Source: an uncultured Dorea sp. (GTDB lineage Bacteria > Bacillota > Clostridia > Lachnospirales > Lachnospiraceae). From it: DNA of 22,206 bases. Location of the stretch: assembly GCA_900550865.1 (NCBI GenBank), contig URTM01000037.1, positions 1 through 22,206 on the forward strand, read 5' to 3'. Under the pieces are notes generated by a model that worked only from the letters and a program-made list of their open reading frames with translations, was not told the origin of the DNA and did no database searches. Below, piece after piece: positions 1 through 8,700 of the stretch; within the stretch, counting starts at the first letter, position 1, and every line of letters begins with the position of its first letter. Both the position numbers and the translations under genes were made by a program.

Positions 1-291
1 TGTGAAGAAGAGTTCGGCGTATCTGCAGCAGCAGGCGTTGTAGTTGCAGCAGCAGCTGAGGGTGCAGGAGCAGCAGAGAAAGATGAGTTCGACGTAGAGC
101 TTACATCTGCTGGAGCATCTAAAGTAAAAGTTATCAAGGCTGTTCGTGAGATCACAGGTCTTGGACTTAAAGAAGCTAAAGAGCTTGTAGACGGAGCTCC
201 GAAGGTAGTTAAAGAGGCAGTTTCTAAAGCAGAGGCTGAGGAAATCAAAACTAAACTTGAAGAGCAGGGAGCAGAGGTTACTCTTAAATAA
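1..291 (+). CDS. rplL: Ribosomal protein L7/L12, C-terminal part (5' end outside window)
   Basis: L7/L12 forms the mobile stalk of the 50S subunit that recruits and activates translational GTPases such as EF-Tu and EF-G. The window opens in frame inside the gene, and 96 codons remain before a TAA stop. What is visible is the end of the N-terminal dimerisation domain, an Ala/Val/Gly-rich hinge (about visible residues 8-25), and the complete globular C-terminal domain beginning near DEFDVELTSAG. The signature VKVIKAVREITGLGLKEAK, which forms the factor-binding helices, is intact, and the protein ends in EEQGAEVTLK. The hinge and domain order are those of ordinary bacterial L12. In Firmicutes this gene closes the rplK-rplA-rplJ-rplL operon, which fits the strong terminator that follows. 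The identification is certain; only the N-terminus is missing. Confidence 0.98.
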   Translation, partial: CEEEFGVSAAAGVVVAAAAEGAGAAEKDEFDVELTSAGASKVKVIKAVREITGLGLKEAKELVDGAPKVVKEAVSKAEAEEIKTKLEEQGAEVTLK

Positions 292-315
292 TTTTCCTGA
301 ATATAAGTTTATTCC

Positions 316-350
316 GACCGCAGAAGATGATATGCTTCTGCGGTCTTTTT
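316..350 (+). terminator. Intrinsic terminator after rplL
   Basis: A perfect 11-bp stem, GACCGCAGAAG (316-326) paired with CTTCTGCGGTC (335-345), with an 8-nt loop, is followed directly by five T residues (346-350). It lies 25 nt after the rplL stop. It should end the ribosomal-protein stalk operon. The next gene's ribosome binding site begins only about 4 nt after the T-run. Confidence 0.93.
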
Positions 351-353
351 GCG

Positions 354-360
354 AAAGAGG
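354..360 (+). promoter_or_regulatory. Ribosome binding site deciding the M20 peptidase start
   Basis: AAAGAGG sits 8 nt before the ATG at 369. The only earlier in-frame ATG (327) lies in the loop of the rplL terminator, has no ribosome binding site, and would add 14 residues (MICFCGLF...) unlike an M20 N-terminus. The start at 369 is therefore preferred. Confidence 0.75.
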
Positions 361-368
361 CGTTAGAA

Positions 369-1532
369 ATGGATGCAGTTGAGTTGACGAGAGAGCTGAT
401 TAAGATAGAAAGTACGGATCCGGGAAGCTGGGAAACCGAGATTGGTGAATATATCTGCGACTATTTGAAAGAGAGTGGAGCAGATACAGAGACTTACGAA
501 GTAGAGCCGGGAAGAAAAATTGTAAAAGGTGTTGTGAAAGGTGCGAAAGCGCATCCGGCACTGGTGTTTATCTGTCACATGGATACGGTTGTTAAGGGCG
601 AAGGATGGACAAAGAATGCATTCGACGCAGAAGTTTCAGATGGGAAAATCTGGGGACGAGGAGCTTGTGATATGAAGTCAGGACTTGCAAGTGCGTTGAC
701 AGCATTTGCGGAGGTGGCAAAATCACAGAAAGAGAATGCTGAGGATATAGAAAAACTTCCGGGAACATTAGTCTTTATCGGAACTGTAGACGAGGAAGCA
801 GATATGAAAGGGTCAGAAGCAGCAGTGCAACAAGGATGGATTCAGAAGGAAGACTGGGTTCTTGATATGGAACCGACTTCCGGAATGATTCAGATGGCTC
901 ACAAAGGGAGAACCTGGTTTGAACTTAATGTGGAAGGTATTACTGCACATGCGAGTATGCCGGAGAAGGGGGCAGATGCAATCGCCGGAATCGCATTTAT
1001 GATCGCAGAGATCCGAAAAGCGATGGGAAAAGTACCGACACATGAAGAACTTGGAAAGTCTACGGTTACATTTGGACAGATTTCCGGAGGATACAGTCCA
1101 TATGTAGTATCAGATCACAGTATGGTGACGATAGATATGCGTCTTGTTCCGCCGATGAATACACAAGAGGCAGAAAAGATTGTTCGAAAAGCAATTGAAA
1201 TTGGAGAAAATGCAGTTCCGGGTGTAAAGGGTTCTTATAAGATTACAGGTGACAGACCACCGGTGGAGACACACATGGAGTCAGGTCTTATGAAAGCTTT
1301 ATCTGAATCAGTGAAAAAAGTTACTGGAAAAGATCCAGTTGTGTCAGCGTTCACGGGTTATACAGACACAGCAGTTGTGGCAGGTCTTTTGGGAAATCCG
1401 AATTGTATGTCTTATGGGCCGGGAAATCTTGCACAGGCTCATAAACCGGATGAGTATGTTGAAATTGCGGATATTGAGCGGTGCGTTCAGGTTTATCGTG
1501 AACTGATCTGTCTTTATGAAGATATGATATAG
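369..1532 (+). CDS. M20 family metallopeptidase (ArgE/DapE-like deacetylase or dipeptidase)
   Basis: This is a 387-residue zinc-dependent amidohydrolase of the peptidase M20 family, whose members hydrolyse peptide or N-acyl-amino-acid bonds in the cytoplasm. The family metal and catalytic residues are in order: H70 and D72 in CHMDTV, D101 in RGACDMKSG, the DEE motif at 141-143 (general base E142, metal ligand E143), E168 in DMEPTS, and H358 near the C-terminus in QAHKPDEY. The lid/dimerisation domain (about 178-290) contains the usual histidine, H194, in ITAHASMPEKG. Length and motif spacing are normal and I see no signal peptide. Substrate cannot be assigned: acetylornithine deacetylase, succinyl-diaminopimelate desuccinylase and a dipeptidase are all possible, and no arginine or lysine biosynthesis genes are nearby. 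It sits between rplL and rpoB with no obvious promoter of its own after the rplL terminator, so read-through may supply its transcription. Confidence 0.88.
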   Translation: MDAVELTRELIKIESTDPGSWETEIGEYICDYLKESGADTETYEVEPGRKIVKGVVKGAKAHPALVFICHMDTVVKGEGWTKNAFDAEVSDGKIWGRGACDMKSGLASALTAFAEVAKSQKENAEDIEKLPGTLVFIGTVDEEADMKGSEAAVQQGWIQKEDWVLDMEPTSGMIQMAHKGRTWFELNVEGITAHASMPEKGADAIAGIAFMIAEIRKAMGKVPTHEELGKSTVTFGQISGGYSPYVVSDHSMVTIDMRLVPPMNTQEAEKIVRKAIEIGENAVPGVKGSYKITGDRPPVETHMESGLMKALSESVKKVTGKDPVVSAFTGYTDTAVVAGLLGNPNCMSYGPGNLAQAHKPDEYVEIADIERCVQVYRELICLYEDMI

Positions 1533-1585
1533 AAGTTATTTCTGAAAAAAGATACTGTTCAAAAGGAAAAAGCTTAGAATAGCGG

Positions 1586-1602
1586 AAGATATAACATATC
1601 TT
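1586..1602. repeat. Short perfect inverted repeat upstream of the rpoB promoter
   Basis: AAGATAT (1586-1592) and ATATCTT (1596-1602) flank a 3-nt centre. No T-run follows, so it is not a good terminator for the M20 gene. It could be a weak hairpin at the end of that mRNA or a protein-binding site upstream of the A-tracts. Its function is unknown. Confidence 0.35.
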
Positions 1603-1644
1603 GAGAAAAAAGTCAAGAAAAATATAAAAAACACAAGAATCATG

Positions 1645-1674
1645 TTGACAATAAAAAGAGCTTTGTGATATAGT
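1645..1674 (+). promoter_or_regulatory. Sigma-A type promoter of the rpoBC operon, with A-tracts upstream
   Basis: The -35 box is a perfect TTGACA (1645-1650). An 18-bp spacer leads to TATAGT (1669-1674), which is preceded by TG one base upstream (1666-1667), making an extended -10. A-tracts at 1606-1611, 1618-1622 and 1626-1631 lie just upstream in roughly helical phase and look like an UP element. The predicted start near 1681 gives an mRNA leader of about 134 nt before rpoB. This predicts strong transcription of rpoBC independent of the upstream stalk operon. Confidence 0.85.
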
Positions 1675-1740
1675 AGAAAATGCGCTATTGTGGAAAGGTA
1701 TGCCATATAGTGACAGAGAATACTGTCGCAAGGCTCTTTT
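1654..1740 (+). terminator. Terminator-like folded leader that encloses the rpoB -10 box
   Basis: AAAAGAGCTTTG (1654-1665) can pair with CAAGGCTCTTTT (1729-1740) as a 12-bp stem with one G-U pair. It encloses two small hairpins (arms 1685-1693/1701-1710 region and GACAG 1712-1716 with CTGTC 1723-1727). Several T residues follow (1737-1740 and 1743-1747). The left arm lies in the promoter spacer, so only RNA arriving from upstream contains both arms. RNA started at the local promoter lacks the left arm. The arms are seen directly; a read-through terminator role is inference. Confidence 0.5.
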
Positions 1741-1799
1741 CATTTTTATATAACTGGAACTCGTAAAAGGCAGTTTATTGCCTGCAAAAACAATAAATG

Positions 1800-1806
1800 A
1801 GGAGTG
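1800..1806 (+). promoter_or_regulatory. Ribosome binding site deciding the rpoB start
   Basis: AGGAGTG is 8 nt before the ATG at 1815. An in-frame ATG at 1797 overlaps this ribosome binding site and would add MRSETS, so it is not used here. Confidence 0.85.
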
Positions 1807-1814
1807 AAACGTCA

Positions 1815-4800
1815 ATGGAGAAAAACAGAATTCGTCCCATCAAAACCGGAAAAAGCTTCCGCATGAGCTATTCCAGGCAGCAAGAAGTATTGGAGATGCC
1901 TAACCTCATTGAAGTTCAGAAAGATTCCTATCAGTGGTTTCTTGACAAAGGACTGAAAGAGGTATTCGATGATATTTCCCCGATCGCAGATTACAATGGT
2001 CATCTGAGTCTGGAATTTGTGGATTTTACACTCTGCGAGGAAGATGCAAAATATACGATTGATGAGTGTAAAGAACGTGATGCAACTTATGCAGCACCTC
2101 TGAAAGTCAGAGTAAGGCTTTATAATAAGGAGACTGATGAGATTAACGAGCATGAGATCTTTATGGGAGATCTTCCGCTGATGACAAAGACAGGTACTTT
2201 TGTTATCAATGGTGCTGAGCGTGTTATCGTCAGCCAGCTTGTGCGTTCCCCGGGTATCTATTATGGAATCGCACATGATAAGTTCGGTAAGAAACTTTAT
2301 TCAGCAACTGTTATCCCGAACCGTGGAGCATGGCTGGAATATGAGACTGATTCCAATGACGTTTTCTATGTACGTGTAGACCGTACAAGAAAAGTGCCGA
2401 TCACAGTTCTGATCCGTGCACTTGGAGTAGGTACAAATGCAGAGATCATTGAACTCTTTGGTGAAGAGCCAAAACTTCTTGCAAGTTTTGGAAAAGATAC
2501 TTCTGAGAACTACCAGGAAGGTCTGTTAGAGCTCTATAAGAAGATCCGTCCGGGCGAGCCGCTGGCAGTAGACAGTGCAGAAAGCCTGATTACAAGCATG
2601 TTCTTTGATCCAAGACGTTATGATCTTGCCAAAGTTGGACGTTATAAGTTTAATAAGAAGCTTCTTCTTAAGAACCGTGTATCAGGACAGATCCTCGCTG
2701 AGGATGCTGTAAGTGCGATCACAGGTGAAGTTGTTGCTGAAAAGGGAACAAAGATTACTCGTGAGATCGCTGATATGATCCAGAATGCGGCAGTACCGTA
2801 CATCTGGGTAGAGGGTGAAGAGACTTCCAGAAATATCAAGGTTCTTTCCAATATGATGGTTGACCTCCAGGCTGTTGTTGATATTGATCCGGCCGAGGTT
2901 GGCGTGACAGAGCAGGTATATTATCCGGTTCTTGCAGGAATCATTGAAGAATCTGCAGGTGATGTAGATGAGATGAAGAGACTGATTAAGAGAGATCTTC
3001 ATGATCTGATTCCGAAGCACATCACAAAAGAAGATATTTTTGCATCTATCAACTACAACATGCATCTTGAGTATGGCATGGGAAATGATGATGATATCGA
3101 CCATCTGGGTAACAGACGTATCCGTGCGGTTGGAGAACTTCTTCAGAATCAGTACAGAATCGGTCTGTCCAGACTGGAAAGAGTTGTTCGTGAGAGAATG
3201 ACAACACAGGATCAGGATGGTATTTCACCACAGTCCCTGATCAACATTAAGCCTGTAACAGCAGCAGTGAAGGAATTCTTCGGATCTTCCCAGCTGTCAC
3301 AGTTCATGGATCAGAACAACCCGCTTGGAGAGCTGACACATAAGAGACGTCTCTCCGCACTTGGTCCTGGAGGTCTGTCAAGAGACCGTGCAGGATTCGA
3401 GGTCCGCGACGTTCACTATTCTCACTATGGAAGAATGTGTCCTATCGAGACTCCTGAAGGTCCTAACATCGGTCTGATCAACTCCCTCGCATGTTATGCG
3501 AGAATCAACGAGTATGGATTTATCGAAGCACCATACCGTAAAGTTGACAAGACAGATCCGATGAACCCGGTTGTTACAGATGAAGTTGTATATATGACTG
3601 CTGATGAAGAGGATAATTACCATGTAGCACAGGCGAATACACCTCTTGATGAAGAAGGTCATTTCATTAATAAGAACGTATCCGGTCGTTACCGTGAGGA
3701 AACACAGGACTACGAAAGAAATAAATTCGATTACATGGACGTATCACCTAAGATGGTGTTCTCCGTGGCTACAGCGTTGATTCCGTTCCTTCAGAACGAT
3801 GATGCCAACCGTGCGCTGATGGGATCTAACATGCAGCGTCAGGCAGTACCGCTTCTTACAACAGAAGCTCCGGTAGTCGGAACAGGTATGGAAGTTAAGA
3901 CAGCTGTTGACTCCGGTGTGGCTGAAGTTGCAGAGCAGGCTGGTGTGGTTGAAAGCTCTACATCTACAAGCATCACGATCAGACATGATGACGGAACAAA
4001 GAAAACATATAAACTGACAAAATTCCAGAGAAGTAACCAGAGCAACTGCTACAACCAGAGACCAATTGTTGACAAAGGTGAACGCGTTGAGGAAGGACAG
4101 GTTATCGCTGATGGACCGTCTACATCCGGTGGAGAGATGGCTCTTGGTAAGAACCCACTGATCGGATTCATGACATGGGAAGGTTACAACTACGAGGATG
4201 CCGTTCTGTTAAGTGAAAGACTGGTACAGGATGATGTGTATACTTCTATTCATATCGAGGAATATGAAGCAGAAGCACGTGATACAAAGCTTGGACCAGA
4301 AGAGATCACACGAGACATCCCGGGTGTCGGTGATGATGCACTGAAGAATCTGGATGAAAGAGGAATCATCCGTGTCGGAGCTGAGGTTCGTGCCGGAGAT
4401 ATCCTGGTAGGTAAGGTTACTCCTAAGGGAGAGACAGAACTTACAGCCGAAGAAAGACTGCTTCGTGCGATCTTCGGTGAGAAAGCCCGTGAAGTAAGAG
4501 ATACTTCCCTGAAAGTACCTCACGGAGAATATGGTATTGTAGTAGATGCCAAGGTATTTACAAGAGAAGGCGGAGACGAGATGTCACCGGGAGTTAACCA
4601 GTCAGTCCGTATCTACATCGCTCAGAAGAGAAAGATCTCTGTTGGTGATAAGATGGCCGGACGTCACGGTAACAAGGGTGTCGTTTCCCGTGTACTTCCT
4701 GTAGAAGATATGCCGTTCCTTCCGAACGGACGTCCTCTGGACATCGTACTGAACCCACTGGGTGTGCCTTCACGTATGAATATCGGTCAGGTCCTGGAGA

Positions 4801-5693
4801 TTCACCTGTCCCTGGCTGCAAAGGCACTTGGATTCAATATCGCAACTCCTGTATTCGACGGAGCAAACGAGATTGATATTATGGATACTCTTGATCTGGC
4901 TAATGACTATGTCAACTTAAGCTGGGAAGAGTTTGAAGCAAAACATAAAGAAGAACTTCTTCCGGAAGTACTGCAGTATCTGTCAGACAACAGAGAACAC
5001 AGAAAACTCTGGAAAGGTGTTCCGCTTTCAAGAGATGGTAAGGTCCGCCTGCGTGACGGACGTACGGGTGAGTACTTTGACAGCCCGGTAACCATCGGAC
5101 ACATGCATTACCTGAAACTGCACCACTTGGTAGACGACAAGATCCATGCACGTTCTACAGGTCCTTACTCACTGGTTACACAGCAGCCATTAGGAGGAAA
5201 GGCTCAGTTCGGTGGACAGCGTTTCGGAGAGATGGAGGTATGGGCACTGGAAGCTTATGGTGCATCATACACACTGCAGGAAATCCTGACTGTGAAGTCA
5301 GATGATGTCATCGGACGTGTGAAGACTTACGAAGCAATCATCAAGGGTGAGAACATTCCTGAACCAGGAATTCCGGAATCATTCAAGGTATTGCTCAAAG
5401 AGTTACAGTCACTCGGACTGGACGTACGTGTTTTACGTGATGACAATACAGAAGTGGAGATCATGGAAACTTCCGATATGGGAGAGACAGATTTCCGTTC
5501 TCTGATCGAGGGAGACAGAAGATATCGTAATGATGACGACGAAGACTTTGGTAAACACGGATACAGCAAACAGGAATTCCAGGGTGAAGAACTGGTTGAT
5601 GTAGAAGATGAACCAGAATCAGACGATGATTTCGATATGAACTTTGAAGAAAATGATGACTATGATTTCGGCGATTCATCTGACGATGAATAG
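1815..5693 (+). CDS. rpoB: DNA-directed RNA polymerase subunit beta
   Basis: This 1292-residue protein is the beta subunit of RNA polymerase, which with beta' forms the active-site cleft, the RNA and DNA channels and the rifampicin pocket. The rifampicin region is fully recognisable: FFGSSQLSQFMDQNNPLGE from residue 488, then THKRRLSALGPGG. Residues equivalent to E. coli Q513, D516, H526, R529 and S531 are Q496, D499, H509, R512 and S514, all wild type, which predicts rifampicin sensitivity. RPIETPEG-type and GDKMAGRHGNKG motifs are also intact. The unusual part is the end: from about residue 1234 the protein continues past the conserved core into an acidic tail, with 20 Asp/Glu in the last 36 residues and no Lys or Arg. 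Codon use is that of a highly expressed gene. The stop lies 15 nt before rpoC, with which it forms an operon. Confidence 0.99.
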   Translation: MEKNRIRPIKTGKSFRMSYSRQQEVLEMPNLIEVQKDSYQWFLDKGLKEVFDDISPIADYNGHLSLEFVDFTLCEEDAKYTIDECKERDATYAAPLKVRVRLYNKETDEINEHEIFMGDLPLMTKTGTFVINGAERVIVSQLVRSPGIYYGIAHDKFGKKLYSATVIPNRGAWLEYETDSNDVFYVRVDRTRKVPITVLIRALGVGTNAEIIELFGEEPKLLASFGKDTSENYQEGLLELYKKIRPGEPLAVDSAESLITSMFFDPRRYDLAKVGRYKFNKKLLLKNRVSGQILAEDAVSAITGEVVAEKGTKITREIADMIQNAAVPYIWVEGEETSRNIKVLSNMMVDLQAVVDIDPAEVGVTEQVYYPVLAGIIEESAGDVDEMKRLIKRDLHDLIPKHITKEDIFASINYNMHLEYGMGNDDDIDHLGNRRIRAVGELLQNQYRIGLSRLERVVRERMTTQDQDGISPQSLINIKPVTAAVKEFFGSSQLSQFMDQNNPLGELTHKRRLSALGPGGLSRDRAGFEVRDVHYSHYGRMCPIETPEGPNIGLINSLACYARINEYGFIEAPYRKVDKTDPMNPVVTDEVVYMTADEEDNYHVAQANTPLDEEGHFINKNVSGRYREETQDYERNKFDYMDVSPKMVFSVATALIPFLQNDDANRALMGSNMQRQAVPLLTTEAPVVGTGMEVKTAVDSGVAEVAEQAGVVESSTSTSITIRHDDGTKKTYKLTKFQRSNQSNCYNQRPIVDKGERVEEGQVIADGPSTSGGEMALGKNPLIGFMTWEGYNYEDAVLLSERLVQDDVYTSIHIEEYEAEARDTKLGPEEITRDIPGVGDDALKNLDERGIIRVGAEVRAGDILVGKVTPKGETELTAEERLLRAIFGEKAREVRDTSLKVPHGEYGIVVDAKVFTREGGDEMSPGVNQSVRIYIAQKRKISVGDKMAGRHGNKGVVSRVLPVEDMPFLPNGRPLDIVLNPLGVPSRMNIGQVLEIHLSLAAKALGFNIATPVFDGANEIDIMDTLDLANDYVNLSWEEFEAKHKEELLPEVLQYLSDNREHRKLWKGVPLSRDGKVRLRDGRTGEYFDSPVTIGHMHYLKLHHLVDDKIHARSTGPYSLVTQQPLGGKAQFGGQRFGEMEVWALEAYGASYTLQEILTVKSDDVIGRVKTYEAIIKGENIPEPGIPESFKVLLKELQSLGLDVRVLRDDNTEVEIMETSDMGETDFRSLIEGDRRYRNDDDEDFGKHGYSKQEFQGEELVDVEDEPESDDDFDMNFEENDDYDFGDSSDDE

Positions 5694-5708
5694 GAAGGGG
5701 TCCAAAGT

Positions 5709-8700
5709 ATGCCAGAAAATAATAAGGAACAAACTTATCAGCCAATGACTTTTGATGCGATCAAGATCGGTTTGGCATCACCTGAAAAGATTCTGGAATG
5801 GTCTAAAGGAGAAGTTACCAAACCAGAGACCATCAACTATAGAACTTTAAAACCAGAAAAAGACGGACTGTTCTGCGAAAAGATCTTCGGACCAAGCAAG
5901 GACTGGGAGTGCCACTGTGGAAAGTATAAGAAGATCCGCTATAAAGGTGTGGTCTGCGACCGTTGTGGTGTTGAAGTAACAAAAGCAAGTGTACGTCGTG
6001 AGCGCATGGGCCATATCGCCCTTGCCGCTCCGGTATCACACATCTGGTACTTCAAGGGAATTCCAAGCCGTATGGGACTGATCCTGGATCTGTCCCCGAG
6101 AACTCTGGAAAAAGTACTGTACTTCGCTTCTTATATCGTACTGGATAAGGGCGAGTCAGACCTGATGTACAAACAGGTATTATCAGAGGCTGAGTATCAG
6201 GAAGCAAGAGAAAAATGGGGAAGCGCATTCCGTGTAGGAATGGGTGCAGAATCCATCAAAGAGCTTCTTGAGAACATTGATCTTGAGAAAGAATATACAG
6301 AACTGACAGAAGGCCTGAAGGGTGCAACCGGACAGAAACGTGCAAGAATCGTAAAACGTCTGGAAGTAGTAGAAGCTTTCCGTGAGTCTGGTAACAAACC
6401 AGAATGGATGATCATGACAAATATCCCGGTTATCCCGCCGGATCTTCGTCCAATGGTACAGCTGGATGGCGGACGTTTTGCAACATCTGACCTGAATGAT
6501 CTGTACAGAAGAATCATCAACAGAAATAACCGTCTGAGACGTCTTCTTGAATTAGGCGCTCCGGACATTATTGTTAGAAACGAAAAGAGAATGCTTCAGG
6601 AAGCTGTAGATGCCCTGATCGACAACGGCCGCCGCGGACGTCCGGTAACAGGACCTGGTAACAGAGCACTGAAATCTCTTTCTGACATGCTGAAAGGTAA
6701 GTCTGGACGTTTCCGTCAGAATCTGCTTGGTAAGCGTGTTGACTACTCTGGACGTTCCGTTATCGTCGTAGGACCGGAACTTAAGATCTACCAGTGTGGT
6801 CTGCCAAAAGAAATGGCAATCGAGCTGTTCAAGCCATTTGTTATGAAAGAACTGGTTCAGAACGGAACAGCACACAATATTAAAAATGCTAAGAAGATGG
6901 TAGAAAGACTTCAGCCGGAAGTATGGGACGTTCTGGAAGAAGTAATCAAAGAGCATCCGGTTATGTTGAACCGTGCTCCTACACTGCACAGACTTGGTAT
7001 CCAGGCATTCGAGCCAATCCTTGTAGAAGGTAAGGCTATCAAGCTTCATCCACTGGTTTGTACAGCGTTCAACGCCGACTTCGACGGAGACCAGATGGCT
7101 GTCCATCTTCCACTTTCCGTAGAAGCACAGGCAGAGTGCCGTTTCTTACTTCTGTCACCAAACAACTTACTGAAACCGTCTGATGGTGGTCCGGTAGCCG
7201 TTCCTTCGCAGGATATGGTACTTGGTATCTACTATCTGACTCAGGAGCGTCCTGGTGCCAAGGGAGAAGGTATGATCTTCAAGAGCTTTAACGAAGCACT
7301 GCTTGCTTATGAGAATGCTGCCGTAACACTTCACTCACGTGTAAAAGTACGTGTGTCTAAGAAGATGGCAGACGGAACAGTGAAGACAGGAACTGTAGAA
7401 TCTACAGTCGGACGTTTCATGTTCAATGAGATCATTCCACAGGATCTTGGATTTGTAGACCGTGAAGTAGAAGGAAATGAACTGCTTCTGGAAGTTGATT
7501 TCCATGTAGGAAAGAAACAGCTGAAACAGATCCTTGAGAAAGTTATCAATACACATGGAGCTACTGCAACTGCAGAAGTACTTGACCATGTAAAGGCTAT
7601 GGGTTACAAGCTTTCAACAAGAGCTGCCATGACCGTATCTATTTCTGACATGACGGTACCTCCGCAGAAACCGGAGATGATCAAGAATGCTCAGGATACT
7701 GTAGATAAGATTACAAAGAACTTCAAGCGTGGTCTCATCACAGAAGAAGAAAGATATAAAGAAGTCGTAGAGACATGGAAAGCAACTGACGATGCCCTTA
7801 CAAAGGCACTGCTTGACGGTCTTGATAAATATAACAACATCTTCATGATGGCCGATTCCGGAGCCCGTGGATCTGACAAACAGATCAAACAGCTTGCTGG
7901 TATGCGTGGCTTGATGGCCGATACAACAGGTCATACGATCGAGCTGCCAATCAAGTCAAACTTCCGTGAAGGTCTTGACGTACTGGAGTACTTCATGTCT
8001 GCACATGGAGCTCGAAAAGGTATGTCCGATACGGCTCTTCGTACAGCCGATTCCGGATACCTGACAAGACGTCTGGTAGATGTATCACAGGAGCTGATCA
8101 TCCACGAAGTAGACTGTGCTAAACCGGGAGCACCGATTCCGGGAATGTATGTAAAAGCATTCATGGATGGAAACGAAGTTATCGAAAGCTTACAGGATCG
8201 TATCACAGGACGTTATATCTGTGAGAACATCGTAGATAAAGATGGAAATATCCTTGTAAAGGCAAATCATATGGTTACTCCTAAACGTGCAGAACTCATC
8301 TGCAAGAAGGGTGTTGACGAGAAGGGTGAGCCGCTGACACAGATTAAGATCCGTACAATCCTTACATGCCGTTCACACAGCGGTGTATGTGCAAAATGTT
8401 ACGGAGCCAACATGGCAACAGGTGAGCCGGTACAGGTTGGTGAAGCTGTCGGAATCATCGCCGCACAGTCAATCGGAGAACCTGGTACACAGCTGACTAT
8501 GAGAACATTCCATAGTGGTGGTGTAGCCGGTGGAGATATCACACAGGGTCTTCCTCGTGTCGAAGAGCTTTTCGAGGCAAGAAAGCCTAAGGGACTTGCA
8601 ATCATCACTGAGATCGCAGGAACTGCTAACTTAAACGATACGAAGAAGAAACGTGAGATCATCGTTACAAATAGAGAAACAGGCGAATCCAAAGCATATC

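Noticed and set aside
278..307. Possible promoter TTACTC-18 bp-TATAAG at the end of rplL
   Set aside because: Both boxes are weak and the start would fall at the base of the rplL terminator. It was not listed as a feature, though it could contribute to M20 expression.
1797..1814. rpoB start at 1797
   Set aside because: This ATG overlaps the ribosome binding site that serves the ATG at 1815 and would add an unconserved MRSETS.
6552..7106. 184-codon minus-strand open frame inside rpoC
   Set aside because: It is entirely antisense to the most conserved part of rpoC, has no ribosome binding site, and shows no recognisable motif.
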